Source of the DNA: Pseudomonas putida
GTDB taxonomy: Bacteria > Pseudomonadota > Gammaproteobacteria > Pseudomonadales > Pseudomonadaceae
Length of the DNA stretch: 64,000 nt
Assembly: GCF_009883635.2 (NCBI RefSeq)
Contig: NZ_CP026115.2
Location: 310,001-374,000 of the forward strand
Direction of reading: 5' to 3'
Shown: piece after piece, positions 1-8,866 of the stretch
How the letters are laid out: the number at the start of each line of letters is the position of its first letter
Numbering within the stretch: the stretch's first letter is position 1
Notes under the pieces: model-generated
The model's input: the letters and a program-made list of their open reading frames with translations, nothing else
Told to the model about the DNA's origin: nothing
Databases searched by the model: none
Translations under genes and position numbers: made by a program

Positions 1-567
1 CAAACGCTCCAGGCGCTTGCGCAGCGAGGTGTTGTTCACCGCCTGCCCCAGGCACGCCTGCACCGCCCCCAGCGCATCGAGCACGGTGAACTTCTGCGCC
101 AGCAGGTACAACGGCAAGCTGCTGTACACCGTCTTCGAAGCCAACCGCTCGCGGGCACGCTCGGCCAGCAGGTTATGGTCGAACGGCAGCAGCACCTTGC
201 GGTCAATCACGCTGTCCAGGTCGAAAAACGCCAGCTGCTCACCCTCGACCTGCTGCTGCGGATCGAGCAATGCCAGGTAGAAGGTACTCAACGACCACCC
301 ACGCGGGTCACGGAAGGCATTGCCTTCGGTACCCACCTGTTCGAGGTAGCGCGGCAGTACCAGGGCTTTCTCGCGCAGGGCGCGTTCGGCAGCGCCCTCG
401 AGGCTGGTGTCCGGGGTACGGCCATTGACGATCACGCCAGGCAAGGCCCACTGGCCGACATGGGGCTCGCGCTCACGACGGTGCAACAACACTTGCAGAT
501 GCTGGGCATCAGGGGCCAGGCGCAGGGCGACGATATCGACACTGGCCAGAACTTCGACTGTACTCAC
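1..567 (-). CDS. NUDIX-domain transcriptional regulator, NrtR-like (partial)
   Basis: Read on the minus strand this gives a protein of at least 189 residues that runs off the window edge, so its C-terminus is missing. The first ~140 residues look like a NUDIX domain (EGAAERALREKA helix, HVGQWALPG strand). The remainder resembles the winged helix that follows the NUDIX domain in NrtR-type regulators of NAD metabolism. The GTG start at 567 is chosen because AAGGAG lies six bases upstream; an ATG at 585 is possible but has no such site. The gene is divergent from pncA-pncB, the usual NrtR targets, with a perfect palindrome between them. The regulator role is inferred from context; the NUDIX fold is clearer. 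Confidence 0.75.
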   Translation of the reverse strand, partial: MSTVEVLASVDIVALRLAPDAQHLQVLLHRREREPHVGQWALPGVIVNGRTPDTSLEGAAERALREKALVLPRYLEQVGTEGNAFRDPRGWSLSTFYLALLDPQQQVEGEQLAFFDLDSVIDRKVLLPFDHNLLAERARERLASKTVYSSLPLYLLAQKFTVLDALGAVQACLGQAVNNTSLRKRLERL

Positions 568-640
568 CGGGGACTCCTTGTTCATCAGCGCAATAATCCA
601 CCAGAGCTTCTAAGTATGGCAACCCGCAATCGCGTAGCAA

Positions 641-654
641 GTGTCACTTGACAC
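641..654. promoter_or_regulatory. Palindromic operator candidate for NAD-salvage regulator
   Basis: GTGTCA-CT-TGACAC is a perfect 14-bp palindrome in the 137-bp divergent region between the NUDIX regulator and pncA, about 50 bp upstream of the pncA start. Position and symmetry fit an autoregulatory repressor site; binding by the adjacent regulator is inference. Confidence 0.5.
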
Positions 655-704
655 ACTTAATGCACCAGGTGAATTATATGGTCATTCCAGCGAGGAGACC
701 CGCC

Positions 705-1355
705 ATGAAGATCGCCAGTTTCGATGTCGACGCGCAGAACGGCTTCACTGCCAACGCCCCACAGGAGCTGCCGGTGCCGGAAGGCAACGAGATTGCCCCG
801 GACCTCAACGCCATGGCCTTGCGCGCCGACCTGCGCCTGGGCAGCAAAGACGCCCACCCGGCCAACGCGGCCTGGGTGGTGGCCGAGCCCGGCCAGATGC
901 TGCAGCCGCTGACCCTGGCCAACGCCGACCTGACCTGGGTCAGCCACTGCGTCCCCGGTACCCCCGGCTTCGAACTGCTGCCCGGCCTGCCCGCCCCGAT
1001 CGACTACGACTACTTTGTCTGGAAAGGCGTCGAGCCCGACCTGCACCCCTACGGCGCCTGCTTCCACGACCTCGCCGAGCGCCGCTCCACCGGGGTCATC
1101 GAATTTCTCAAGGTGCACCAGGTCGGCGCTGTGATCGTCGGCGGCCTGGCCCTGGACTACTGCGTCAAGACCACCGCCCGGCAGTTGCGCCAGGCCGGCT
1201 TCCAGGTGCTGCTTTACCTGCCGGCCTGCCGCGCCCTGACCCAGGAAGGCGCCATCACTGCCTGCGGTGCGCTGGCCGCCGAGGGCGTGATCCTGTGCGG
1301 AGATGAAGCCGCGCTCGACTACCAGCTCTCTCTGATCAAGGAAAGCCGCCCATGA
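705..1355 (+). CDS. pncA: Nicotinamidase
   Basis: A 216-residue isochorismatase-fold cysteine hydrolase that should convert nicotinamide to nicotinate and ammonia in the cytoplasm, the first step of NAD salvage. The expected catalytic triad is visible: D9 in DVDAQNGF, K107 in FVWKG and C153 in LDYCVKT. Metal ligands of the family are likely D49 and H51 in SKDAHP. The ATG at 705 is preferred over an upstream in-frame ATG because GAGGAG lies just before it. The stop overlaps the pncB start (ATGA), so the two genes are translationally coupled and supply consecutive reactions. Confidence 0.93.
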   Translation: MKIASFDVDAQNGFTANAPQELPVPEGNEIAPDLNAMALRADLRLGSKDAHPANAAWVVAEPGQMLQPLTLANADLTWVSHCVPGTPGFELLPGLPAPIDYDYFVWKGVEPDLHPYGACFHDLAERRSTGVIEFLKVHQVGAVIVGGLALDYCVKTTARQLRQAGFQVLLYLPACRALTQEGAITACGALAAEGVILCGDEAALDYQLSLIKESRP

Positions 1356-2551
1356 GCGAAAGCGTTTTCGGCCCACGGATCATCCAGAACCTGCTGGACA
1401 CCGACTTCTACAAGATCACCATGATGCAGGCGGTGCTGCACAACTACCCCAACGCCGAGGTGGAGTGGGAATTCCGCTGCCGCAACAATGAAGACCTCTC
1501 CCCTTACCTGGCAGAAATCCGCTACCAGATCGAGCAACTGAGCGAGGTCACCGTCACCCACGACCAGCTGGCCTACCTGGAAAAGATCCCGTTCCTCAAG
1601 CCGGACTTCATCCGCTTCCTCAGCCTGTTCCGCTTCAACCTGCGCTACGTGCAGGTCGGCCTGGACGCCGCCGGGCAGTTGGCGATTCGCGTGCGCGGGC
1701 CGTGGCTGCACGTGATTCTCTACGAGATCCCGTTGCTGGCGATCATCAGCGAGGTGCGCAACCGCTACCGCTATCGCGACGTGGTGATCGAACAGGTGGG
1801 CGAGCGCCTGTACCAGAAGATGGACTGGCTCAAGGCCGAAGCCAGTGCCGACGAGCTGGCCGGTTTCCAGCTGGCCGACTTCGGTACCCGGCGGCGATTT
1901 TCCTACCGGGTGCAGGAAGAAGTGGTGTACCTGCTCAAGCACGACTTCCCCGGCCGCTTCGTCGGCACCAGCAACGTACACCTGGCACGCGAGCTCGAAC
2001 TCAAGCCGCTCGGCACCATGGCCCACGAATGGTTCATGGCGCACCAGCAACTCGGCCCACGGCTGGTCGACAGCCAGGCCGCCGCGCTGGAAGGCTGGGT
2101 GCGCGAGTACCGTGGCCTGCTGGGCATCGCCTTGACCGACTGCATCACCATGGACGCCTTCCTGGGTGATTTCGACCTGTACTTCGCCAAGCTGTTCGAT
2201 GGCCTGCGCCACGACTCCGGAGACCCGCTGGTGTGGGCGGAAAAAGCCATCGCCCACTATGAACGGCTGGGGATCGACCCGAAGGGCAAGACGCTGATCT
2301 TCTCCGACGGGCTGGATTTCGCCAAGGCACTGGGCCTGTATCGGGCATTGCACTCGCGGATCAACGTGAGCTTCGGCATCGGTACCCGGCTGACCTGCGA
2401 TATCCCGGGGGTGGAGCCGATGAACATCGTGATCAAGATGACCGACTGCAATGGCGCGCCGGTGGCGAAGATTTCCGACAGCCCGGGCAAGACCCAGTGC
2501 CGGGACGAGAACTTCGTGGCCTACATGAAGCATGTGTTCAAGGTGAATTGA
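1352..2551 (+). CDS. pncB: Nicotinate phosphoribosyltransferase
   Basis: A 399-residue protein of normal length for PncB, which joins nicotinate to phosphoribosyl pyrophosphate with ATP hydrolysis to give nicotinate mononucleotide. Family signatures are the N-terminal [16 protein letters not shown], the central [11 protein letters not shown] and [10 protein letters not shown], and [11 protein letters not shown] near the C-terminus. It overlaps pncA by four bases and acts directly after it in the Preiss-Handler salvage route. The divergent NUDIX regulator probably controls both genes. Confidence 0.95.
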   Translation: MSESVFGPRIIQNLLDTDFYKITMMQAVLHNYPNAEVEWEFRCRNNEDLSPYLAEIRYQIEQLSEVTVTHDQLAYLEKIPFLKPDFIRFLSLFRFNLRYVQVGLDAAGQLAIRVRGPWLHVILYEIPLLAIISEVRNRYRYRDVVIEQVGERLYQKMDWLKAEASADELAGFQLADFGTRRRFSYRVQEEVVYLLKHDFPGRFVGTSNVHLARELELKPLGTMAHEWFMAHQQLGPRLVDSQAAALEGWVREYRGLLGIALTDCITMDAFLGDFDLYFAKLFDGLRHDSGDPLVWAEKAIAHYERLGIDPKGKTLIFSDGLDFAKALGLYRALHSRINVSFGIGTRLTCDIPGVEPMNIVIKMTDCNGAPVAKISDSPGKTQCRDENFVAYMKHVFKVN

Positions 2552-2860
2552 CCCCGCCTGGGCAGGCACCGGGGCTGCGTCGAAAAAGCACCGCTCTGCG
2601 TGCCGATTGCCAGCACCGGGCCTAAGGCCTTGTTCTGTCTGCTTGTGCTTTTTCGCTCACCGTTCGAGAGCGAAAAACACACCTGATAGCACCTTGCCCT
2701 GCCCCTGGGCGCTGCTTAAATGAGTTCGCTATCCAAGCCTCTTCGGGCCTCTGCATAGTGGATTGCAGGCACGCCCCGCGCCTGCGCAAGGAATCTGCCT
2801 CACACACAACGCCCCGACAATCAGCACCGGTCGATCGGTCACTGTTCAAGGAGAAGTGTC
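2552..2860. other. Intergenic region upstream of the pore-forming toxin gene
   Basis: A 309-bp stretch with no convincing gene. It starts with a short inverted repeat (CCCCG...CGGGG) just after pncB that could act as a weak terminator, and ends with AAGGAG, the ribosome-binding site of the toxin gene. The toxin promoter must lie here, but no clear -35/-10 pair was identified. Confidence 0.5.
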
Positions 2861-4015
2861 ATGGATGCACTGAAGAAACAGTTTTTCCCGTTCACCCTCA
2901 ACCCCCTGTCAAACGTCGTCAGCATCGCCGCGCTCGGCAGCGTCCCCGCCGCACTGAGGGCGTCCAACGACCTGCCCATCGATCAGCAACTGGCAGATGC
3001 CTTCAATGCCAACAACGATGTGATGGCCTACGTGCTCGGCATCACCAACACCCAACTGCCGACCATCACCCCTGCCCCTTCCTGGTACAGCACGTTCCAG
3101 ACTGCCTTCAGCAACGCCCAGATCCACGCCAACGCCTGGTACGGGATATCCGCAAACCTGGTGAGCATCCCCAACGCCATTGCCGGCTATGGCATTGCCT
3201 TCAACGTCAGCATGTCGACGATCAACTCGCTGATCGCGGTGCTTCAAGTCGACCCAGGCAATACCCAGGCCATCAGTTCGCTCAAGCAGCAGTTCACCGG
3301 GCTGATTTCGCAGCTTCGCGCGTTCAGCCAAAGCGCCGTGTCGGTGCACCAGTCGATCAACGACTATTCCAACAACCTGATCCAGGACAGCCAGATACTC
3401 GCCAAGGCCGTCACTGACTCCACCCAACAGCAGGATGTCAATCGCGACCAGGTCCGCCAGTATCAGGCCAAGATCGAAGAGATGCGCAAACAGATCAAGA
3501 CCTGGCAGGTGGTGGAAACCGCCTCGGCAATCGGTGCTGGCGTAGCATTCTTCGCCGGGGCCGTGATTGCGATCTTCAGCCTCGGATTCGGCCTGGCCTT
3601 CGGCATCGTCGGCGCAGCGGCGGGGATTGCGACCATGGTCGCCGCCGAGGTCAAGATCAAGCAGCTGCGCAGCGAGATCGAAGCCGATACCACGCGCATG
3701 AACGCCGTGACCCAGCAATCTGCCAGCCTCGCGGCATTGAATGATCAACTGAACAAGCTGATCCAACTGTCCCAGTCTGCGGGTTCGCTGATCGGCCTGC
3801 TGTTGAACGTGTGGGAGGAACTCGAGGGTGAACTGAATACCGTTCTGACCGACCTCGGCAACTGCAAGGGCAATGTCAACAACCTCAACCTGCCTGAGCT
3901 GCAACGCAACCTTAACCTGGCCAATCAGGACTGGCAGACACTGGTCGGGCTGTGCAACAGCGTAGCGTCGATCAAGTACAACCAGGCCACGCCGGCCAAG
4001 GCCAATATCCAGTAG
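2861..4015 (+). CDS. Predicted alpha-helical pore-forming toxin (HBL/NHE/ClyA-type)
   Basis: A 384-residue, almost wholly helical protein with no signal peptide. Long amphipathic, Gln/Asn-rich helices flank a single 42-residue hydrophobic block at residues 221-262 (AGVAFFAGAVIAIFS and GIVGAAAGIATMVAA). A central hydrophobic 'head' between long helices is the architecture of the ClyA superfamily (HblB, NheA/B, MakA, XaxA). Length also matches these toxins. The ATG at 2861 follows AAGGAG closely. The neighbours are NAD salvage genes and a convergent LysR gene, so no partner subunit or secretion gene is adjacent. Assignment rests on architecture and composition; a coiled-coil membrane protein of other function is the alternative. 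Confidence 0.6.
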   Translation: MDALKKQFFPFTLNPLSNVVSIAALGSVPAALRASNDLPIDQQLADAFNANNDVMAYVLGITNTQLPTITPAPSWYSTFQTAFSNAQIHANAWYGISANLVSIPNAIAGYGIAFNVSMSTINSLIAVLQVDPGNTQAISSLKQQFTGLISQLRAFSQSAVSVHQSINDYSNNLIQDSQILAKAVTDSTQQQDVNRDQVRQYQAKIEEMRKQIKTWQVVETASAIGAGVAFFAGAVIAIFSLGFGLAFGIVGAAAGIATMVAAEVKIKQLRSEIEADTTRMNAVTQQSASLAALNDQLNKLIQLSQSAGSLIGLLLNVWEELEGELNTVLTDLGNCKGNVNNLNLPELQRNLNLANQDWQTLVGLCNSVASIKYNQATPAKANIQ

Positions 4016-4023
4016 CCGCCTTG

Positions 4024-4062
4024 CCCGCCTCTGCTGCCGCAGCTCCCGGCAGCAGGGGCGGG
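4024..4062. terminator. Bidirectional terminator hairpin between convergent genes
   Basis: CCCGCC-t-CTGCTGCCG pairs with CGGCAGCAG-gg-GGCGGG, forming a long GC-rich stem that exactly fills the 47-bp gap between the toxin gene and the convergent LysR gene. There is no strong T-run, so efficiency is uncertain. Confidence 0.6.
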
Positions 4063-4953
4063 TTACGGGGCCTCGGTGATCTGGCCCACGCACAGCTCCA
4101 TGAACCGCGCTGCCGCCCGCGACGGTGTGGCGGCATGGGGCAAGAGGATGGAAAAGCGCCGCACCAGCGGTTCAGGCGCGATTCTCAGTTGCCGCAATAC
4201 GCCATCCTCATGACGGATCGACATGGCCGAGACAAAGCCAATCCCCATCCCGGCCCGTACCGCCTCTTTCACGCCTTCTACCCCAGCGATCTCCAGCGCC
4301 ACGCGCATGGCCACACCGTGCCGGGCAAATGCCCGCTCGACGATCTGGCGCACCCCCGAACCACTCTCTCGCAGCACCAGCGGGTACGCCCCCAACGCCT
4401 GCAAGCCTTGCTGCTCGGCACCAGCCAAGGGGTGGTCGCGCGGCACGATGGCCACGATCTCGTCCTCGCGCCACGCCGTCACTTCGGTGCCCAGCGGCAG
4501 CTCCTGCCCTGGCGGGCCTTCGATGAGGGCGATATCGACGCTGTCCAGCGCTGCGACGATTTCCGCCGTGTTGCCGTGGGACGTGGTCACCAGCACCTCT
4601 GGATAACGCCCATGGAAGTCGGCAATCAGGTACGGCAGCAGGTAGCTGGCCGGCGTGGTGCTGGCGCCAATGCGCAAGGTGCCGCGTTCCAGACCGCGCA
4701 TTGCCTCGCACAAGGCTTGGGCCTGGCGAAAGGTGTCCCGCAGGCGCTGGGCGTGGGCCAGCAGTTGCTCGCCAGCAGCGGTCAGGCGCACGCCACGGCC
4801 GGCTCGCTGGTACAGGGGCTCGCCAAAGTCCTCCTGCAGCAACTTGAGCTGGCCGGACACCGCCGGTTGCGACAGATGCAGGGCCAGGGCCGCATGGCTG
4901 ATGTTGCCGTGCTCGGCTACGGTGGCGAAAGTTATCAGCTGTTCTGGGGTCAT
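4063..4953 (-). CDS. LysR-family regulator, YeiE-like
   Basis: A 296-residue LysR regulator: winged helix-turn-helix at residues 1-60 (LALHLSQPAVSGQLKLLQ) and an effector-binding domain from about residue 90, beginning GTLRIGASTTPASYLLP. It is divergent from the YeiH-type membrane protein with a 111-bp gap, the same pairing as yeiE/yeiH in enterobacteria. Control of the yeiH homologue is therefore likely, through the palindrome at 5005-5018. The effector cannot be read from sequence. Confidence 0.85.
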   Translation of the reverse strand: MTPEQLITFATVAEHGNISHAALALHLSQPAVSGQLKLLQEDFGEPLYQRAGRGVRLTAAGEQLLAHAQRLRDTFRQAQALCEAMRGLERGTLRIGASTTPASYLLPYLIADFHGRYPEVLVTTSHGNTAEIVAALDSVDIALIEGPPGQELPLGTEVTAWREDEIVAIVPRDHPLAGAEQQGLQALGAYPLVLRESGSGVRQIVERAFARHGVAMRVALEIAGVEGVKEAVRAGMGIGFVSAMSIRHEDGVLRQLRIAPEPLVRRFSILLPHAATPSRAAARFMELCVGQITEAP

Positions 4954-5004
4954 ATCTTCAAAGTATCAGCTAGACGGATATTTGCCATCCTAAATTACGA
5001 TTTT

Positions 5005-5018
5005 TTATAAGCTTATAA
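5005..5018. promoter_or_regulatory. LysR-type binding-site candidate
   Basis: TTATAAGCTTATAA is a perfect 14-bp palindrome in an AT-rich pocket of the divergent region, about 50 bp from each start codon. It fits the T-N11-A pattern of LysR regulators. Confidence 0.5.
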
Positions 5019-5064
5019 CCAGATTAACGTAGTCCATGTCGAAACACTTTCCCGGAGGACTCAC

Positions 5065-6126
5065 ATGGCCACGGCAACTTCCAACCCTGCGTTGGCGCCC
5101 ACCCTCTCTACCCGTGGGCGGCTCAACGGCATCCTGTTCGTCGCCCTGTTCGCGCTTGCCGTCACCCAGCTGGCGGCCCTGCCCGCCATTGCCAGCCTGG
5201 GCATCAGCCCGCTGATCGTCGGCATCGTCGCCGGCGCCCTGTACGGCAACGCCCTGCGCGATGGCGTGCCGGCCAGCTGGGCGGCCGGTATCAACTTCTC
5301 GGCCCGCGGGCTGCTGCGCATTGCCGTGGCCTTCTTCGGCCTGCGCGTGAGCCTGCAGGAGATCGCCGAAGTCGGCTGGTCCGGCTTGACCGTATCGTTG
5401 CTGGTGGTGACCAGCACCCTGCTGATCGGCCTGTGGTGCGGCACCAAGCTGTTCAAACTCGACCGCGACACCGCCCTGCTCACCGCAGCGGGCAGCGCGA
5501 TCTGTGGCGCCGCCGCTGTGCTGGCCTTCGAATCGGCGCTGCGCAGCGCCCCGCACAAGAGCGCCATGGCGGTGGGCAGCGTGGTGCTGTTCGGTACCTT
5601 GTCGATGTTCCTCTACCCACTGGCGATCAATGCCGGCTGGCTGCCCCTGGACACGATGGGCACCGGCCTGTTCCTCGGCGGTACCATTCATGAAGTGGCG
5701 CAGGTGGTGGGCGCGGCCAGCAACGTCAGCCCCGAAGCCACGCACATCGCCACCATCGTCAAGATGACCCGGGTGATGCTGCTGGTGCCGGTACTGCTGG
5801 TGGTCGGCCTGTGGATCAGCCGGTCGCGCCAACCCGGCCAGGCACAAGGCAATGGCCGCATCGCCATGCCCTGGTTCGCCTTCGGCTTCCTCGCCCTGGT
5901 GCTGGTGAACTCGCTGCAGGTGCTGCCGGGCAGCGTGACCCAGACGATCAACAGCCTGGACACCTTCGCCCTGACCATGGCCATGACCGCGCTGGGCATG
6001 GAAACTCGCTGGAGCCAGATCCGCCAGGCCGGGCCCAAGGCGCTGATCACCGGTGCGCTGCTCAACCTGTGGCTGGTGGGTGGCGGCATGGCGATCACCC
6101 TGGGTGTGCAACGCCTTTTAGGTTGA
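5065..6126 (+). CDS. yeiH: YeiH/UPF0324-family putative sulfate exporter
   Basis: A 353-residue integral membrane protein with about ten hydrophobic segments. Features typical of the UPF0324 (YeiH) family include FGLRVSLQEI, GSAICGAAAVLAFES and GTIHEVAQVVGAASNVS. Family members are annotated as putative sulfate exporters, but the substrate is not firmly established. The ATG at 5065 follows CGGAGGA. A divergent LysR gene lies upstream and ppnN follows after 63 bp on the same strand. Confidence 0.88.
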   Translation: MATATSNPALAPTLSTRGRLNGILFVALFALAVTQLAALPAIASLGISPLIVGIVAGALYGNALRDGVPASWAAGINFSARGLLRIAVAFFGLRVSLQEIAEVGWSGLTVSLLVVTSTLLIGLWCGTKLFKLDRDTALLTAAGSAICGAAAVLAFESALRSAPHKSAMAVGSVVLFGTLSMFLYPLAINAGWLPLDTMGTGLFLGGTIHEVAQVVGAASNVSPEATHIATIVKMTRVMLLVPVLLVVGLWISRSRQPGQAQGNGRIAMPWFAFGFLALVLVNSLQVLPGSVTQTINSLDTFALTMAMTALGMETRWSQIRQAGPKALITGALLNLWLVGGGMAITLGVQRLLG

Positions 6127-6189
6127 CGTGCAGGGATCGGTATGGTGTTGTCTTGCAAGGATGTTTTTACCTGCACAGGAACGACTTAG

Positions 6190-7563
6190 ATGCCTCAACG
6201 CCATGTCATCAATGCATCCGTCAGCCCCAAAGGCAGCCTGGAGACGCTGTCGCAACGTGAAGTCCAGCAACTGAGTGAAGTCGGTACCGGTAGCCTCTAC
6301 ACCTTGTTCCGCCAGTGCGCCCTGGCCATTCTCAATACCGGCGCCCATGTCGACAACGCCAAGACCATTCTCGAGGCGTACAAGGACTTCGAAGTCCGCA
6401 TTCACCAGCAAGACCGCGGCGTGCGCCTGGAGCTGCTGAACGCTCCAGCCGACGCCTTCGTCGATGGCGAAATGATCGCCAGCACCCGCGAGATGCTGTT
6501 TAGCGCCCTGCGCGACATCGTCTACACCGAAAGCGAGCTGGCCAGCCAGCGCATCGACCTGGAAAGCTCCCAGGGCATCACCGACTACGTCTTCCACCTG
6601 CTGCGCAACGCCCGCACCCTGCGCCCTGGGGTGGAACCGAAGATGGTGGTGTGCTGGGGCGGCCACTCGATCAGCAGCGAGGAGTACCAGTACACCAAGA
6701 AGGTCGGCCACGAACTGGGCCTGCGCAAGCTGGACGTCTGCACCGGCTGCGGCCCGGGCGTGATGAAGGGCCCGATGAAGGGCGCGACCATCGCCCATGC
6801 CAAGCAGCGCATGCACGGCAGCCGCTACCTGGGCCTGACCGAACCGGGCATCATCGCCGCCGAGGCGCCGAACCCGATCGTCAACGAGTTGGTGATCCTG
6901 CCGGACATCGAGAAGCGCCTGGAAGCCTTCGTCCGTGTCGGCCATGGCATCATCATCTTCCCCGGCGGCGCCGGTACTGCCGAGGAATTCCTCTACCTGC
7001 TCGGCATCCTCATGCACCCGGACAACCAGGCCCTGCCTTTCCCGGTGGTGCTCACCGGGCCGCGCAGCGCCGAACCGTTCCTGCTGCAGCTGCATGCGTT
7101 CGTCGGCGCCACCCTCGGCGAGGCAGCGCAGCGTCACTACCAGATCATCATCGATGACCCGGCCGAAGTGGCCCGGCACATGGTCGAGGGGCTCAAGGAG
7201 GTCAAGCAGTTCCGCCGCGAGCGCAACGACGCCTTCCACTTCAACTGGCTGCTGAAGATCGACGGCGGCTTCCAGCACCCGTTCGATCCGACCCACGCCA
7301 ACATGGCCGAACTGGCCCTGCGCCGTGATTTACCGCCCCATGAACTGGCGGCCAACCTGCGCCGGGCGTTTTCCGGGATCGTCGCTGGCAACGTGAAGGA
7401 CAAGGGGATCCGGCTGATCGAGGAACACGGGCCGTATCAGATCCGCGGTGATGCGGCGGTACTGGAGCCGCTGGGACGCCTGTTGCAAGCGTTTGTCGAC
7501 CAGCACCGGATGAAATTGCCGGGTGGGGCGGCGTATGTGCCTTGTTATCAGGTAGTGACCTGA
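6190..7563 (+). CDS. ppnN: Pyrimidine/purine nucleotide 5'-monophosphate nucleosidase (LOG family)
   Basis: A 457-residue protein matching the length and pattern of E. coli PpnN (YgdH). The nucleotide-binding Rossmann region carries the LOG signature PGGAGTAEE near residue 257, preceded by CTGCGPGVMKGPMKGA. N- and C-terminal extensions distinguish it from short plant LOG-type enzymes. PpnN splits nucleoside monophosphates to free base and ribose 5-phosphate and is a (p)ppGpp target in E. coli. The start at 6190 follows AGGAA. A strong hairpin just beyond the stop ends the transcript. Confidence 0.93.
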   Translation: MPQRHVINASVSPKGSLETLSQREVQQLSEVGTGSLYTLFRQCALAILNTGAHVDNAKTILEAYKDFEVRIHQQDRGVRLELLNAPADAFVDGEMIASTREMLFSALRDIVYTESELASQRIDLESSQGITDYVFHLLRNARTLRPGVEPKMVVCWGGHSISSEEYQYTKKVGHELGLRKLDVCTGCGPGVMKGPMKGATIAHAKQRMHGSRYLGLTEPGIIAAEAPNPIVNELVILPDIEKRLEAFVRVGHGIIIFPGGAGTAEEFLYLLGILMHPDNQALPFPVVLTGPRSAEPFLLQLHAFVGATLGEAAQRHYQIIIDDPAEVARHMVEGLKEVKQFRRERNDAFHFNWLLKIDGGFQHPFDPTHANMAELALRRDLPPHELAANLRRAFSGIVAGNVKDKGIRLIEEHGPYQIRGDAAVLEPLGRLLQAFVDQHRMKLPGGAAYVPCYQVVT

Positions 7564-7570
7564 GATCGAC

Positions 7571-7589
7571 GGGGCCGCTTTGCGGCCCC
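7571..7589. terminator. Terminator hairpin between ppnN and diguanylate cyclase gene
   Basis: GGGGCCGC-TTT-GCGGCCCC is a perfect 8-bp GC stem with a 3-base loop in the 28-bp gap between two convergent genes, followed by a short T-containing stretch. It can serve both directions. Confidence 0.75.
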
Positions 7590-7591
7590 TG

Positions 7592-8758
7592 CTATTTCAC
7601 AGAATTGACCAGGGTCCGGCCCACCAGGCGAATGCTGTCACGCCCGCCACGCTTGGACTGATACAACGCCACATCCCCCTGCTCGATCAACGCCGCCAGG
7701 CTGGCCGGTGGCTGGTCGAACAAGTTGGCACCGATACTCAAGGTCACCGCCTGCGGGGTAGGCATCGCCTCCCGGGCAAACTGCTGGAACTGGTCGCGCA
7801 GCTGGCTACCCAGCGCCACCACCTTCTCGCTGCTGGCATCGCTGAGCAGGATCACGAACTCATCGCCGCCCAGCCGCGCAGCCAACGACCGTTCCGGCAG
7901 CACGGCGCGGATCATCTCGCTCAAGGCAATCAACAGGCGGTCACCCGCCGCATGGCCATGCAGGTCGTTGACCAGCTTGAAGTTGTCGATATCGATCAAC
8001 AACAGCGCCCCAGGCTGGGCCGGGGTGACCGCCTTGAACAGGTGCGTGGCGCGAACTTCCAGGGCACGGCGGTTGTACAGCGCAGTCAGCGGGTCGCGGG
8101 CGGCCAGCCGGGCAATCCGTTCTTCACGGCGATAGCGCACGGTGCCGGTCATCGACAGTGCGATCAGCATGATCGCCATTGCCCCTTCGACCAGGGAAAC
8201 CTGGATGATCAGGCCGCCAAAGGTCGCCAGGTCGATCAGCGAGCCCGGCGTCACCGCCACGATCGCCTTGGCCACATAGAACAGCCCATGGACCAGCAGC
8301 ACGTAACGCAACTGCACCGCCCCAACGCTCAGCGACTTGCCATGGGGGCGCAGCAGGTAACTGGCCTTGAGCGTGAGCAACGCCACCAGCAGCGAGTTGA
8401 CCATCAGCATCACTTTCGACCACTGCGGCCCCACGGGCAGCAACAACAAGCCGAACCATACCAGCACGATCAGCAGCCACGCCCGCGACAGCCGGACCTG
8501 GGTGAAACGCACCACGCCCAGCAGAAAGAACGCATGGGCGACCACCAGCAAGCCGTTGGCGAACCAGATGCCGATCAGCAGCAGGCCAATCCCGCGCAGC
8601 AAAGCCAGGGTCGAACCGACCGTGATGGTGGCGAAACCGGCGCTCCAGAACAGCAGCGACGGTTCGCGGACACTGCGCCACTCGATCGCCAGGTACAATG
8701 CCGCCGCAGCGGCCAGGGCGATGGTGATCGTCAGCATCGTGGGTGGATCAAGCGCCAT
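7592..8758 (-). CDS. Membrane diguanylate cyclase (seven-TM plus GGDEF)
   Basis: A 388-residue protein with seven hydrophobic segments between residues 8 and 205 and a cytoplasmic GGDEF domain from about 215 to 380. The active-site motif is intact (LGGDEFVILL), as is the substrate-binding DIDNFKLVND. The residues before GGDEF are ERSLAAR, so the inhibitory RxxD I-site is absent and product inhibition through that site is not expected. It should make c-di-GMP from two GTP at the inner membrane; the N-terminal sensor ligand is unknown. The gene is monocistronic and convergent with ppnN. Confidence 0.9.
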   Translation of the reverse strand: MALDPPTMLTITIALAAAAALYLAIEWRSVREPSLLFWSAGFATITVGSTLALLRGIGLLLIGIWFANGLLVVAHAFFLLGVVRFTQVRLSRAWLLIVLVWFGLLLLPVGPQWSKVMLMVNSLLVALLTLKASYLLRPHGKSLSVGAVQLRYVLLVHGLFYVAKAIVAVTPGSLIDLATFGGLIIQVSLVEGAMAIMLIALSMTGTVRYRREERIARLAARDPLTALYNRRALEVRATHLFKAVTPAQPGALLLIDIDNFKLVNDLHGHAAGDRLLIALSEMIRAVLPERSLAARLGGDEFVILLSDASSEKVVALGSQLRDQFQQFAREAMPTPQAVTLSIGANLFDQPPASLAALIEQGDVALYQSKRGGRDSIRLVGRTLVNSVK

Positions 8759-8866
8759 ATACGGATTGGCCTGTCTGGTTAACGTGGAAAAGGCGTGATT
8801 GTATGCGCTTGAGATGACTTTTCAGAGGGGCGAAGCGTCGCGTTGCATGCAAATGAATGTCACCGT

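Noticed and set aside
2622..2849. 75-residue minus-strand frame upstream of the pore-forming toxin
   Set aside because: No ribosome-binding site and no family-like sequence; Arg/Cys-rich as expected for intergenic DNA.
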